Positions 34,501-49,001 of a DNA stretch of 64,000 nucleotides are shown one piece after another. Below the pieces are notes generated by a model. It saw only the letters and a list, made by a program, of their open reading frames with translations, made no database searches and had not been told where the DNA came from. Source of the DNA: Anas platyrhynchos. Lineage: Eukaryota > Chordata > Aves > Anseriformes > Anatidae. Every line of letters starts with the position of its first letter. Position 1 is the first letter of the stretch. Made by a program: the position numbers and the translations under genes. The stretch is from assembly GCF_047663525.1 (NCBI RefSeq), contig NC_092587.1:38555001-38619000 (forward strand). Reading direction: 5' to 3'.

Positions 34501-37500
34501 TACTTCTTGTAAAGACTTCCCACAGCAGTGAGAGCACTTTTATCTATACCACGATAAAGCAGTCTTAAGTGGAAGTGTCACGGGTTGGTCAAAGTTTTCA
34601 GCAGGCTGATTTTCCTTTGCCTTGTTTTCACTGCAGAGTTTGAACAACTTTTTGCCAAGGTCAAACTCTTGGTTTGACTACACCAAGGTCAGCAGCGACG
34701 GGAACCCCAGCGCAGCTCTGGCTCATCAGGGTTTGGCCCTGCAGAGAGAAGAGCAGTGAGATGTGAGCTAGCAAAATGCCCAAGCATGTTGTTAATTTTA
34801 AGCATGAGAGCAGCCCTGCTGAAGGGATAGCAACCAAGATGTGTGCTCTTGTTAAATGGGCTCTGAAGGGCCTTGTTGAACTGTGTGGTCCTCAGCCTCA
34901 CCGCCCAGAGATGTGCCCTGCTCCCGTGATTCAAATTCATGAAGTCCACGTCCAGTTGCAGGACTGAGTCAATTGGTTTAAACTTTGCTGAATTGTGTTT
35001 TACCCTCAAATATAAAACAATTCAAAATGATGGCATTATTACTGCCATCACCACACATCCTCCTTGCCCTGAAGCTTATTTTCTGTGTCAGAAAAAGCAT
35101 TTTGATAGCCTTCAAAGGAAGTTTTAAAGAAACAAACGTGGTAGGATATTTTAAACTGCTGCACCCAGAAACTGGGCGTAGTAAAATTCCTTTAAATTAC
35201 ACAGTACTAAAACAATCCGTGTTGAAGGCAACAGAAAATTCTCCAGGTGAAATGGGCTGAAACTGTGACTGTCTAAAAGATAAGCCCCAATTCATGTGAG
35301 AACTGGTCAGAGCAGATGCCACAAGTAGGTCAGACGGGAGGTCAGACTACTTGATGGCAATGGTATCTTTTAGCTTGCTGGTCTGTGAACTTTCTGGACT
35401 GACCACTTTGATGGACTAGAAATGTATACAAACAATTCCCAGCATGGTGGTCTTGTTTGTGAGAGAAAAAGTTCTCACTGAAATTCATGGAGGTTGTTTG
35501 TGCATAAGGCGAGCCATTTACCCACATAGGAGTCATGTGGCAGACAACTGACAGGAACATGCATTTATGCAGCCCTGTGAAATGTCTCATCATCTAATTA
35601 AACAACAAAGGCAGCCAAAATTTCTGCTTTATATCCCACCGAAAACCCTGGTACTGCCAGACACTCGGAAGTGTCCGTCCTGCTCTGCTCCTCCAGCAAG
35701 CCACCCGCCGCCCCTGCAGCGTCACCTCCTGAGGCACCTGGGTTTGCCTGGTGGTGGGAGAGGCCTGTGGGAATGGCTGGCTCAGCTCCACAACTTCCCC
35801 TTACTCCATGGGCTATCCAGGCTACAGCAAAGCAAATTTCATGATAAGCAGCAAGCTCGGGCTTATCCTTAGCATCTCATAAACCTGTAAGCTCGTTGTT
35901 TTCAAACAGCCATGCGAAGGTACTCTGCCCCGCTACCTTAGCTCATCCTGTCCTCCATTGTGCATGATTTTTTTCCTCACAATGTTTTTCCATTCCAAAG
36001 AACAGAGTTATCACTCAACAGAGGTACTGACTCCGTGAATTCTTTGAACTCTGTTGCAAATAAGTCTAAAAAAAGTCTGCAGGTCTCAGGTCCTAAAGGC
36101 TCAGATCCTGAGGCACCTGAAAGCAGAAGCTCACAGGTGGCTACCTGAATACATCCATCTGTGGCATACCTAGGCTGCAAAAAGGCAGGGAAGAAATCCC
36201 CTTGCACAGACAAGCACCATGTTCCCTTACACAGGGTAGCCTCCTCCAGCCAAGGATCCTCTTGTATAAATTACAGAATATAATATAAATTGTATAAACT
36301 ACAGAGGCAGTAGGCAGAAGGTGTAACCTGGCAGACTGATGTAACCTGGGACAATTTGGCTGCATTGATGTGTGGATTTCTTTCTCCTCACCTGTTCTGC
36401 AATGGAGGTTGTACTGTAGCTTCATTCCGCCACACTTCAGTGATGTCTGATGGTTTTATCTGCTGGTAAAGTTCCCATATTTTGCACAGAAACTTAGATC
36501 AAAGCTGACAACCAGCCAGAGAACCTTTAATGAAATATGTTAGCTGAAAACCAGTCATCCTCTTTTCTGTAGTATCCTTTAGACACCAGCTACCCTTATT
36601 TATAAAAACAAAGGCCTGAAAGTGTCCATGAAACATTTTTTTTTTCCCTTACTGCTATACCAAAATCACAAACCTTCCAGTTTTCCAGATCCCTTTTTTT
36701 TTACAGCTTAGGTTCCTGCTCTGTTCAGACCAACAATCTGCACTAACAGCAATCCTTCACAGTGCTGCTCCGAAGGCTCTCATTTTGTAGACACAAACTT
36801 TGCTGCCACCAAGACAAGAAGGTCTGGTCTACCTCTGGTCAGGGGCAGGGAATTTCAGCCTTCATCTTTTAAACAAGCTGTTTATACTGATAGATTATTT
36901 CCTTCACATCTTCCCTTATGATGCTAATAGACCTTGGGAAAATCAGGTTCCAAGAAATTTCTCATCTTTCTCTGGAGAATTCAAAATTACCACTCAGTGG
37001 GAAGAGGAGTGGAAAACCAGTCATCACCTATAGCTTCAGACCTTTCTTGCGAATGCTTCTGCTGAAGGAAGACAATTCTCTAATCCCCCCCGTTCTCTCC
37101 CTTTAACACTAGCAACACCTGCCCTGTATGAAAATGAAGTAGGGATCTACCAAACAGAGCCTGAGGCTTGTAGGCATCTGCTTGTAGCTGTAGTTCCCAT
37201 GACACAGCCATGTGAAAGTACTGCATGTCCCTTCCTTGCATTCTGGGATCTTGAATCGTTCCTTTGTTAAGTGCAAGCAGAGACATCACCTTTCTAGGAA
37301 CATAATGTACCTTCAGATCAGAGCAGAAGCCTCAGCATCTCTCCTGGACACTGGCCAGTGCTAGATGCCTTGAAGGAAGAATCAACACAAGAACTGGCTT
37401 GGACAATTAGGAGTTGACTTGCACACTGTGGAAATTTCTTAATTCACATGAGTTACAGGCTGAATTTCCTGAAATTTTTGAGTTCCTGTCATTACTTTAA

Positions 37501-38798
37501 TCACTGGTGCACATCTGAGGAGTCCAGGAGCCAAAAGGTGAGAGTTCATAGAGCTGCCAGCTCTGAGGTGCCTGCTATACAGCATTTTTAAACTCCTATC
37601 ATGCTTTCACCACCTGAAAGGCAAAGGATGAACCTGGACTTATCCCCATCTTCCCTGGAAGCTCACAGCATTTCCCTTGCAGCTGTCCTTACATAGACAA
37701 AGTAGACAAGAAAGTCCCACCATTTAAACTCTCTGTTGCCACTGTATAAGACAAGAAGGCACAAAACAGGTGACACAAAACGAAGCTACACTGCACTGTC
37801 TACACACATGCTGAAAGTGAGCAGTGTGGGCTGTCAGCCTTTCCTTCCATAGTCACCCACTGAATTCCTCTTGGGCAGTTGTACAAAGCACAGCTGAATC
37901 AGGTGGGTTAAAGCCCCACCAAAAAGTGACCGTCATTTGAAGGACTGAATTACCTTTACAACAAGCCCATTCTAACAAGAAAAATATGTAGACAATGCTT
38001 GGCTCTTCTTGCTTCAGAAATGCCAGTGCGTTGAGTCATCATATCTGATGACAGAAACTTGAGTACTGCCATCTCTCACTCTTGTACCTCCTTCCAATCA
38101 CCGCTCCGCTGCATTTGGACCTCTCTCTGCTATGGCAATCCAGAAAAGAAAGCAAAAGTAGTGGGAGCAGAATTATTGCTTAAGACAATTGGGCTAAGCT
38201 TGAAGAGGTGAGGATGGGGGATACCATCCATCATTAAAGAGCAGTCAGGCAATGATTAAAGAAAGGGAAAGGACAAACGTCAGTGTGTAAAGAAGTCATT
38301 TCCATTCACTCTGATGAGTACATTAAAGATGCTAAGAAACATATCTAAACTAGGTGTAGTGGCCTAAAAATAATTATAATGCTATATTTATAATAAAATG
38401 CCCAGTTTCAGAATACAGAGCCTTTTTTTTTTTTTTTTTTTTCAGATTCAGTGAGCATCATTTTATGTATCTAAATCAGGAAACATCTCTTAATCAGGTT
38501 ACACTGTCCTCATGGCTGTAACACTGTAAAGCCAGAGTAGTGTGATAGTATTTGCACAGTTGGGCTAGTAAATCTCCTAGCATAAAAGTTGGGATAGAAA
38601 CAGGTACAGAGATATCCAGTAGAGAGCGTAGGGACATTCCAGATAAGATTAGTGAATAAAATAGGGTGAAATTCTCTCTGGGGCACTCCCAGCAATTTTA
38701 TACCTTTCTGCAAGTCTGATCTGCTGGTAATTATACATCAAACATCACCCATAAATGTAAGTATGGTGAAGGACTTTTCTTGAGCCACTCAAGGATTT

Positions 38799-38827
38799 AA
38801 ACAAACAAACCAAACAAACAAACAAAT
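38799..38827 (+). repeat. (CAAA)n microsatellite
   Basis: About seven units of CAAA with one interruption. Confidence 0.9.
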
Positions 38828-40326
38828 GAGAAAACACCAACGCTTAGTTCTGGTGTTCTGGATCACTGCAACCTATCGAACAAGCAAATAGCACTTACTG
38901 TATGTGAGAATTTGAATTTGTCAGAAAATACTTTCATCTTTTTACTCTCTAGGATAAAAATATTTGATGAGAAGAGGAAAAAAGATTTTTCACATACATT
39001 TTTAATGATATTTTTCAGCAAGAAGCTCAATCATAAAATATTTCCATTGGGGAAAAAAAAAACTGCTACCACGCAGAGGTAGCTGTATGGGGCCGTATGG
39101 TGTGCATACTCAGGCTAGCTGACACTCCCCGTAATACTCTACAGTTTTTCTCCCAGTTGGGAAAGCAAAGCATGCAGTATGTAGCACACATTACTGAGGT
39201 GAAAACATCCACAAGAGGAACCCAGATATCAGAGAGAGGTGGAATATGAAGTAACTAACTGTGCGCTGGAGACCTGGAAGCAACACTACCCAAAACAACA
39301 CTCTGCAGCTGCCAGGTTCTTTGAAGGAGGCTGGAAGGGAGAAGGAGGCTGCAATAACCCCCGTGGAGAAGTAAGAATGTGAAGCCTTGAAACAGAACAT
39401 GTTTTTTTGCATGGGTAAGTATCCATCAGTTGTTTAGGGCTTTCTTCAGCCCGTGGTTGAACTGGTATGACTATTCTGAATGAATGAACAAGCTGCAAAC
39501 AGCTTGATTACAAACCATCAAGAAAACAGTTTTATTTGTATTAATCATAGTAGCCACGATCCCTGTGCCTTCCAGGTGAAGCTGTTAAGTAGCTGGGTCT
39601 GTTCAGCCAGCGAAGGTTATTCTGTGAAAACGTTTGGGATTTTAATGTGATGCTGATACCCATTTTTCACTCTGTAGAAGCAGCAGGTAATTCAAAGTGA
39701 ATAACACCTGTTTGATTTTCCTCTGGCTTGCAGCAAAGAGCCTTTTGTTACCTGCCTGCAACACCTACCAAGCGGAGCAGACTGGGGACCCACCACGCCT
39801 GACGGGCTGTGAAACAGCGGGGCCTGCTCCCTTACTTGAAGCAGGCAGGGACAGCAAAGAAAAAGTCCTTTTGGCCAATTCACAATAGGATCATGATGCC
39901 CTCATTGCTAAAAAGTTAATGGGTGTTAGAAACACACACACCCCTTCTGTCCCTTCTTCAGGGTTTATTTGTAGCATGTTCTGTTCAGTAATCCTTAACA
40001 AGCTCCCACCCTTGTACTCATGGAAAAAACGCATTAACCAAGGATGCAATGATAGTTTGAATCAGCGCTTGTAAAAATGACTTGGATCATCCATTGCTTT
40101 CCCACAGAGGGCTGTTCTTTGTTAAAGTTTTAACGATGGATCTTGGCTGTTTTAGTTGGCAAATGCCGTTGTTTGTCAGAAATCTGTTAATAAATCTGTG
40201 TGTGTTTGTTGTTGTTGTTTTACATGAACACAGCAATATGTCTTGTAGCCATCAGTGTCTCCAAAAGGGGAGAAAAAACTTACAAAAACACTGCAGAGAA
40301 TCCCTAACCACGGATTCAGCCATTAA

Positions 40327-40391
40327 AATATATATATATGTACATATATATGTATGTGTATATATGTACATGTATATATGTATATGTATAG
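40327..40391. repeat. TA/TG microsatellite
   Basis: ATATAT blocks interspersed with GTAC and GTATG, largely self-complementary. Confidence 0.9.
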
Positions 40392-41530
40392 TTCGCAGAA
40401 GAACCACTGTTTATGGTCTTATATAAGTACATATAATTAATATCTTGCAAAAACTGCTTTACTCCTTCATATAGATACAGACAGAGGTCCAGATGATGGA
40501 AATCAGAGGATCCTGGATAGAGAGTTCCTTGCTTGCTGTCGTTTTCTGGAAGTAGTGCAATCTAGAAAACATAAAATATATTTTTAACAAAACTTGCTCA
40601 CTTTCCTATTTGCTTCTTCTGTAAAACTTTTATTTATCATTGTGATTCAGTGGACTATTTTTTAAGGGAATGATGAATTTTGTATGATGAAAAGTGTTCT
40701 TTTACATGTAAGTCCAGAAGCAACTGCCACCTCAGGCTTATGTATAAATTCACCTACTAACTACATGTCGTAATGGTATGATATCATCAGCATTATTGTC
40801 AGGTTAGGGAGGGCAACTCCTCCAGAAGTGGTCATTCAACAAGAACCACTGGGGCTGTTTGGAGGTTCATCACCTCAGACTTTTCCTATGAAATTCCCAT
40901 GAGCCTACAAAGTCTCAAGTCTTCCTCCAAAGCTGCCAAGTGAGCAGCTGTCCAGAAAAAGAAACATCGAAGATTTGCACCATTTGTCCTTGGAAAGCTG
41001 TATGTGAACCAGCTGGGTGAGGCCTAACACAACTTGGCTTGAGAGTTGTTTTGTAATAATGGTATTAGGGCAGTTACTATAGTTTTAAGATAAAATATGA
41101 CTCCTGAATGAGAACACAGAATACCAGCACTGGAAACTGTGACAGTCTCATATCTGCAGCTTCATCTTTGTTGTGGGTAGTGATATATTTTACATCTCCA
41201 GCACAAGGAGCTGCGACCTGTGGCTCCAGGCCTGCTCTCTGTGGCTTTACTTCAGGCCTGAGCAGGCCATGGAAGCCCCCTCCCAGGTCCCAGGCCAGCT
41301 CCAGCAGAGCAGGGGGCAGGTACAGCCTCGTGTGCACCCACCACAGCCCCCCTGCTGCCCCTACTCTGCCCCAGCCACTGGGCCGAGGCCACCAGCTCTG
41401 GTTTTTACCAATTAACAAGAAAGTGCTTGATACAGACAATCTCTCTCCAAAGGGCTTCCCACTTGAAGAACTGTTATGTTGTTATTTGAATGACCGTAAT
41501 GGGGTTAATCCTTACTTTAATCTCACCTCT

Positions 41531-41604
41531 TATGTATATAACATATATGCATACTACAGAACATTATATACACATATATAGAGACATATATATACATGTA
41601 CACA
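41531..41604. repeat. TA/CA-rich degenerate microsatellite
   Basis: A mixture of TATATA, CATATA and ACATGTACAC units, 1.2 kb after a similar tract. Confidence 0.8.
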
Positions 41605-44600
41605 ATTGCATACAGCACTGTATTTGCTCTCCAAGGGCTGTTTAACCCAGAGCTGACAGGCATGCAATGCACCAGCAGCTCGCTGTAGTGCTTTCCCTCA
41701 TGGACAGGTGGAAGATTTGTGCCAGAAACAGCACTGCCGCTGGCTCTGAGCAGTGCTTGTTACCATGTGGATGTCAGAAATGTGTCACCCTGGTTTCTGG
41801 TTTCCTACAGAGCTGAGGTGATGCATGTAAAGCCCTCTTAGGGCCCTGCAGTGTCAGCTGCTTCAGGCCTGGGGAGAAGAACCAGATATAGGCATTTTTC
41901 TCTACAGAAAATGAGACCAATTATTTCTGTCGCTACAGCTCTCCATTTCCAACAATGAGGGGTTTTGCATTTTAAAAGAAATCATTTAATCAGTCAAAGC
42001 AAGACAATAGGTTTTCTCTTATGGGATGTTTTCTTCTGACAGTAATATGTAATTGCCCTTGACGAACTACACTTTTTTTTTCTCCCGTTGTGCCCATGTG
42101 ACTTCCTTCAAACTGGGTTACTGAGTGTAATTTCAACAATAAGTGGTAGGAAGAGGCTGACTGATTCTGCTTTATTTGATCAGGTAACAGAAATGAAAGC
42201 ACTTTCTTTAAGAGTTCATATGATAATAATCCTGGTGTCCCGTCACTTGCCTTTTATGCAATATTTTAAAATGCAGGACTGAGCAGGAGTGATAGGAGAG
42301 CATGTAATTACTGTTGCATGCTTGTTCACTTGTTCATAGCCAGTATCTCTACTGAAAGAACTACAAGGAACACTTTGCAAAGGAAAGGATATATAAAATG
42401 AAATGTATTTCAGAGTCCAACAATTATTTTTATATATGATTGGTAGTGATTGAATGATATTATTAAAATGCCTTAGCTGTTTTATTCTTTGTTTTGAAGG
42501 CTGCTTCAGGATAAACTGCTTCAATTTAAACCGTATAATGTATTCCTAGGATTGCTCCTCTTATTTCCATAAAGAATATGTTTAGAATGCATTTTTTTCC
42601 CTCCAAATTGTAGAAGTCTTAGATGAATGCACAACATTTTAGTAAGGTGTGATACTTATTTGGGCCATTAATAACTTTGACTATTTTTATTTCAGCAATA
42701 AATATGCTGAATATGGTGTTAAAAAATAATTTTATAAGTTTCACAGCTACCAGAGACATCAGTCTCCTGTGAATTGTGGTGACTGCCTGAAACACAACCC
42801 TTATCTGGCCAAAGTCATGCCAGTAAGCTCCCAAAAGTTTGTGCAAATCTGTCAGGAAATAAAGAATTGCTTGCTTCACTTGGTAGTTCTTCCTGGTTTA
42901 AAAACTTTTGATTCATTTTGAATCTGTATTTGTCTGGCTTGTTTCCCACTTGATAATGGGAATCCAAGTTCTTCCCTTGTGCCTGTCCTTGATACAGTAT
43001 GAATGTGCAGGCCGAAGTGAGCTCTTTCCTGTTCTCTGCCTTATTTTTATGCTGCTTGCCAAAATCCAGTATCAGTTTTAGCTGTGCTATATATAGAGAT
43101 AATATTATCTCCAATATTCCTTTGTTCCATACCCAGGAATTACCATCATCCTTTTGCTGCAGTTATACATTGAGATGCTTGTTAGGTTTTGACACCCATA
43201 CTCTTTATGTTGCCTAAGAGTTGTCACTCTTACACCCTTTACAATATTCCTACTTTCCAGGAGATAGCTTGTCATGCAGCTGACAGCCTGATTCTTATCA
43301 CACTGACAGCACCACATCACGCTTGATTTGCAGCAATTTTATATTTGCTTCCCAGAAAATTTATGAACCCCAAAGAACCCCAAAGGAAACATCAGCTTTC
43401 GAAGACACTTGTCCCAGTGACAGCTACTTTGAAGTTCCCAATCAGCTACTGATGCACTGAATCTGTGCTTTATTGCTTTATGAAGTAATTTTCTTTCTGA
43501 TCATTAACACATGGTACCAAGTCAAGCAGTTTTAAAGTTAATACAGCTATGTAATTATCTTCTAACAGAGTCTGTAATCTCATTGCAGGTTTGTCTGACC
43601 AGCCCTATTTTTCCATCAGAATTTGTTGACTGGCACACATAATATTCCAGTGCTTCATGTAATTGTTTGCCATTCATTACTTTTTTCCTTGTTGTCACCT
43701 GCTCCTCCCTGCAGCCAAAGATATGAATGCCATGATGAGGAGGGATGAGTCAGGGTCTGCGTGTGTACAAAAGGCAGAACAAGCCTCTGTGCAATAGGCA
43801 ATTATCATTGCCAAAGAGTTGGTTTCTGAACTGGCTGGTTATTGTTACAGTAATGATGATGATTTGGATGAAGATGTGTTGTTGATTAATTAAGCTTCCC
43901 ATGATCCAAAACAGACTGGTTTTGTCAGAGGAGCTCCTTCCCTTCCTCACCTGTGCAATTATCACTACTCGTCTGCAGCTCAGTAGCACTGAGACAAGTG
44001 AGCCTTAGGATGTCCCTGAGGAACTCTGTTAGCATCCACCTTTCCTTTCCAGGTTTCCGTTCCCTGGAAGGGACCTTTAGGAGAATTTTCTGGCTGATCA
44101 CCCAGAAAGTACAAAACCTTTTTTCTCTTATTACCACTCTGACTGATCTGCAGGCAGCACGCTGCTAGGTCTCACCTCAGCCCAGCCCCAGCATCGCCCT
44201 TGCTGACCACAGAGCATGAGGGAACCTACAGTGCCCCTGACTTCCCCGTCTTCTGCTGTACCCATCTTTTGCTGTACCCTGCAGCAGCCGGTTACCCTGG
44301 TGGAAAGTTTCATCCCTTACACTCCTCGTGAAGTTTACGCAGGCCTGCCAGCAGCTCTGCTGGCCTTCTGCATTTGAAAACATTGGCAAGGTTGTTTAAA
44401 CAAGGCAGTCCTTAAAAACAAGGCAAGGACTGATATTATTCTAGGTAGCTGATAATTACATGGGTCCCATTTTCTTTTTTCTTTTTTTAATTTATTTTTT
44501 ATATTGACATGAGCTTACCAGTTCTGCCTTCCTCTGGAATTTCCCTGTTCTACCAGCACACATTTAGAATAAGCACTTCTGCTTATTTTTACCTTTTCTT

Positions 44601-44807
44601 TTTTTTCCTTCTTAACCCTTTTATAATGCATATCTTGAAATGTACTTCTGGGGAGGGGAGCTATTTGCTTTCATTCTTATGAAATTTTAAAATCTATTGA
44701 CTTTAAAAGCAGTGGGTTTCCCCTCTACTGTTCAGCTGTCCTGCTCATGTTCTGCCTGCCACTGTCTTAAATGACTTACCTGCTTTCTACTTCTCCTGCC
44801 TTCAATC

Positions 44808-44845
44808 CCTCTCCCTCTCCCTCCCTCCCTCCCTCTCTCTCTCTT
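44808..44845 (+). repeat. CT/CCCT-rich polypyrimidine tract
   Basis: CTCC and CTCCCT units pass into CTCTCT then TTTT, a pure pyrimidine strand over ~38 bases. Confidence 0.9.
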
Positions 44846-47800
44846 TTAAATGTAATTTCTGCTCCAGCTCATCCATGTGGGATATTTAGTGAAAGCTGAC
44901 TTTTATCTTTCCATTTTAAATTATGGAATTAGAATTTTTCTAGCCTTTCAAGCTCCTCTTAGGAGTCCCAGTTATGACTTACACTTTCCTTTGTAAGCAG
45001 AAACTTTTCTTGCTTTGTGAAATTACCTCTTTACCTAGTACTGTGAATGTTTTGTTGTTTGTTTGTTTTTTTCCTCTCTTCCTCTCTCCTTTTTCTGTCC
45101 CTGATGCCCAGTGAAACATCTTCAATGCCATCATCTGTTTTAAGCATCAAGTCCAAAACAAGATTACCACATGCCACATGCTCTACTGTTTTACAAAATG
45201 AAAGATTTAGGCATTACTGAAATTCAGCTGACAGTTCATAGCTGGTCTCCTGGTCCTCTGATACAGATTTTTTAAATAGATGACTTCTACACCATCTCCT
45301 CTCCTTCTCCTCTCCCATACAGGCAGAATGCAGACAAGTTTTATGAAGAAATTGAACCTCATTTTCTGTTTGGATGCTGATCTTTTATAGATCCCCAGCA
45401 ATTTCCCTTTCTTGCCTTTTGCTGGCTGAGATGGTGCATTCATGATTCTCTGTATCTGAGTTGTTAATAATACTGACACAAGTTATAGTGTCTTCAAAAC
45501 AAGTAATAGTGTCCCACGAGTACTTTTCCACTATCTTTACGCTCGTTAAATAGGTTATAGCATATTATTTTTATCTTCCAGCTATTCGAGATACCCACAG
45601 AAGCTTCAGAAACACTATCCATAGCACATTTCTTTTCATTGGTGATTTTTTTATTCCTCTAGCTCACTTCCCAAGCTGCTAATATAAATATAATGCAACG
45701 TAGATGGACTTGTAATGTATTTATCCTCTCACTACCCTCTTATGATTTCATCTTGGTTGCCAACCAGGAGGAGTAACCCTCACAAATGAAACCTCTGAAC
45801 TTCTATTGGCAGCAACTGAGGCCCCAGCCATTTGTATGAAGTATTTTCCACTATCTCAGGGTGCCCACAGGCTGGGGGCTGGTAGGGCTGCCTGAGGACA
45901 TCATCCCAAACGTAAGGGGCTGCCACCAGCTCTGTGCAAGCCCTGACCCCACAGCCAAACCTCTTGGAGCAGGGCTGCTCTCAGGCTGAAGAACCCCACT
46001 GAAGAACCCACTGAATGTGGGTTAGCACTGAAAGGAATTACTGAAACACCACCACTGGTCTCTTCTTCATTTCTTTCAGATTCTGTGTTATTTCCATGGG
46101 ACGCCAGTCAGTTTGTTCCAATGTGTCATGAAGAGAAATTTCCATATCCTACAAGGAATATCTGTAGGGATGTCCCAGGGAATCTTGCTGTTATATGCTG
46201 TTTTTCTGCCTCCCCCCCCAAAAAAAAATAATAATAATAAAAATAGCACAGTAGATGCTGTCTCCATGTCCTTTTCTGCAAGTTCTGAGTAATTGAAATT
46301 CATATTGAAGACCTATGGGAAATGAAATGGCGTGTGAGAATAGTTACACTGAGTTACACTCAGTCAACTTTGGGAATATCTGGGCTGAAGTTATGCTGTT
46401 CTGACAAAACACATTCCTGTGGATGACAACATTTCTCTCATGTACATGTTACATCTTGAATGTTTTATTTCCTATAACAAACATGTCACATCTGCACATT
46501 GCTTTGAGTAATGTTGTCAGAGAATACAAAAATTATTATTATTGTACCTCAATTATTAATAATACGGCAAAAACTGCAGCAACTTTGATGGGTGGCTTTA
46601 AAAACACTCTGGTCAGCCAAGAATATTTAAGATAATGGCCAATTTTTTAAAAACCAAGGCACATAGAGAAAAATTTTAGGTATAAATATGAGAGGAAGAA
46701 CTTAAAAAAGAGGAGAGAGAAATCGAGGAAAAAGTTTTACTTCCTCTTCATTCTTAGCCCAAAGCATTACTCACTCTCCTTTTCTTTTCCTGAGGAGCAG
46801 CAGAATTGCAAGTAATGAATAAAGCATTACCTGATTGCTTTCTTTTGAGTCCTACACTCCCTCACCCACTCCAGAGACAGCAGGAAAAGAATAAGCACTG
46901 GACAGACTAGTTAGAGCCTGAAAAGATATCAGAACCAAGTGGGGGTGGGATTTGGCATGGCCATATGTGTCTCAGTGTATGTATTGAAAAGATAATGCAT
47001 AGTGGCAAAGGAATCAGAACTGCTTGTCCTGGGAGGGATGGCATTTACAGACAATTCCTCTTCAACAAGGAGAGCTGAACTTTTAAGAAATAATAATCTT
47101 TTTCTTGACAAGAAAACAAACCAAAACAAAGCATTGTCCTGTACAGGTCTTATTTTTTAGCTAGAAGTCAGATTCCATGTTTTACTTTACAAATTAGAAA
47201 TAAGTCTCGTGCTGAGCCAAGTCTCCAAGCACATTACTGAACCTGTCAAGTACTTCACTATGGGTACACCGAGGCTATAAGCATTGAGTGAGTGGGTAAA
47301 ATATGTTCCAAAAAGTTCTCCTGGGTCAACATTATTTCTGAATTGTTCTTTTCTGCTCAGGTTCATATGCTTTACTCTTCTCCTTCATCTTTACTCTTCA
47401 TCTTAGGTACCTGAATAGTCATCTTTCTTTTTGGAGCAGAATGCACCTTTTTAATACATTGGTATATCTTAAAACGTGCTTATCATGATTTAAGCCACTC
47501 AAAGTATGGACTTTACCCTAGATAAATATACCTACAAATATTTCTGATGGATAGTTTGATGATACTGGTGATAGCCGTTTGGTAGAGCAGCATTTACTAT
47601 CTCTCCTTCCATGCTGAATGTTCATATCAGTCATGTCAGAAACACAAATATATGCACTTCATTCTGAGCACCTTTCTTTTCTGCTAGTATTGAGACCATA
47701 TTACCAACTTCATGATAAGAGGTTTCTTTATTTTATTTTTTTTTTTCCCTGTTCTTATTCCTTGCTTTTATGGATATCTACACAGTTTCACAGAGCCATT

Positions 47801-48980
47801 TGATCTTATAAAACTGTACATTAATTGGCTGAGATTTCACAATGTCTTTCTTTTCCAAGTAAACCTGATAAAATCAGAGCGCTTTACTGCAACTATGACA
47901 AATTGTGCTTAGAAGTATTATTCAAGGGAAAAAATGCCAATACAAGAATGTTGTTACCTTCAAAATAACTGCCATCCTTGTATTTACACAAAACTGATAA
48001 TTAACCCAGATATCAGTTTTGTATGGTCAATGTCATGGAAGTTCATGATGTTATTGGTTTGACCGGTAAGCATATAATGTCCTTTGCACAGTGACTAAAT
48101 GCACTTTATTTTACACCGGACTTAAGACATCTACTAATTTTATGAAGAGATCTAATAATGCAAGCCAGAATAAATACATGATTTTCATATTCAGAGATGA
48201 TTTTTTCAGAGGCAAAGGCTTGTGTAAAGCCTCAACAAGCAAAATAAGAGGTAGTGGCAATGGATACAATGGTGCAATTAGTTTTGGGATCATAAGATGT
48301 AGAGTATTGTAGTTTCTTTGTGCAAAATACATCTTGAATGACATTTTTCTTGCAGGTGTAGCCAGGAACACAGTTGACTTTCATTTTCGTTTCTGTCAGA
48401 ACCTGTCACTGCTTGGGTGAAACGGCTGTTTCACTGAAGCTGTGGGGCAAAGCACATGCCACCAGGACACTCAGGCATTCCTCCTCAAACAGATGGAGCA
48501 GGGATTTATCCAGAAATTGGGCGAATGGAACCCCAAGCTAAGGGGCTAGCGGCTACATCCTCAGTGTGCAGGGGACTTGTGTTCCTGGAGCTCACACTGC
48601 TAAAGCCCTGCCTTCTGTCTGATTCTGTGTCACCACAAAACTGCCACGACAGCGTTGTTACCTCAATGCCAGTTAGCAACAAGCTCAGTTCTCAAACAGA
48701 TCTATTGACTGCCAGGCCTCTGCAGCAGCCAACAGGATGAATCTCAAAGGTGGTAATTAAAACATATGGGGCTATAAGATATCTACAAAATAGATTATCC
48801 TGTAAAGCCAGTTCATTTAAACGCTGAGAAAAATGTTACCAAAAGATCAATATTAAAAAAAAATAAATAAAGCAGAAGGTCTGTGAAAGTAATTTGAGGA
48901 AGCTATGTAAAAAGGGGAAGCACACCAAATTAAATGGAAGAGGCATTTTCTTCTTGAGTATGGTGAAATAAAATAAATGC

Positions 48981-49001
48981 TTTTTTTTTTTTTTTTTTTT
49001 T
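48981..49001 (+). repeat. T21 homopolymer
   Basis: Twenty-one consecutive T followed by AAATATTTTTTAA. Confidence 0.95.
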
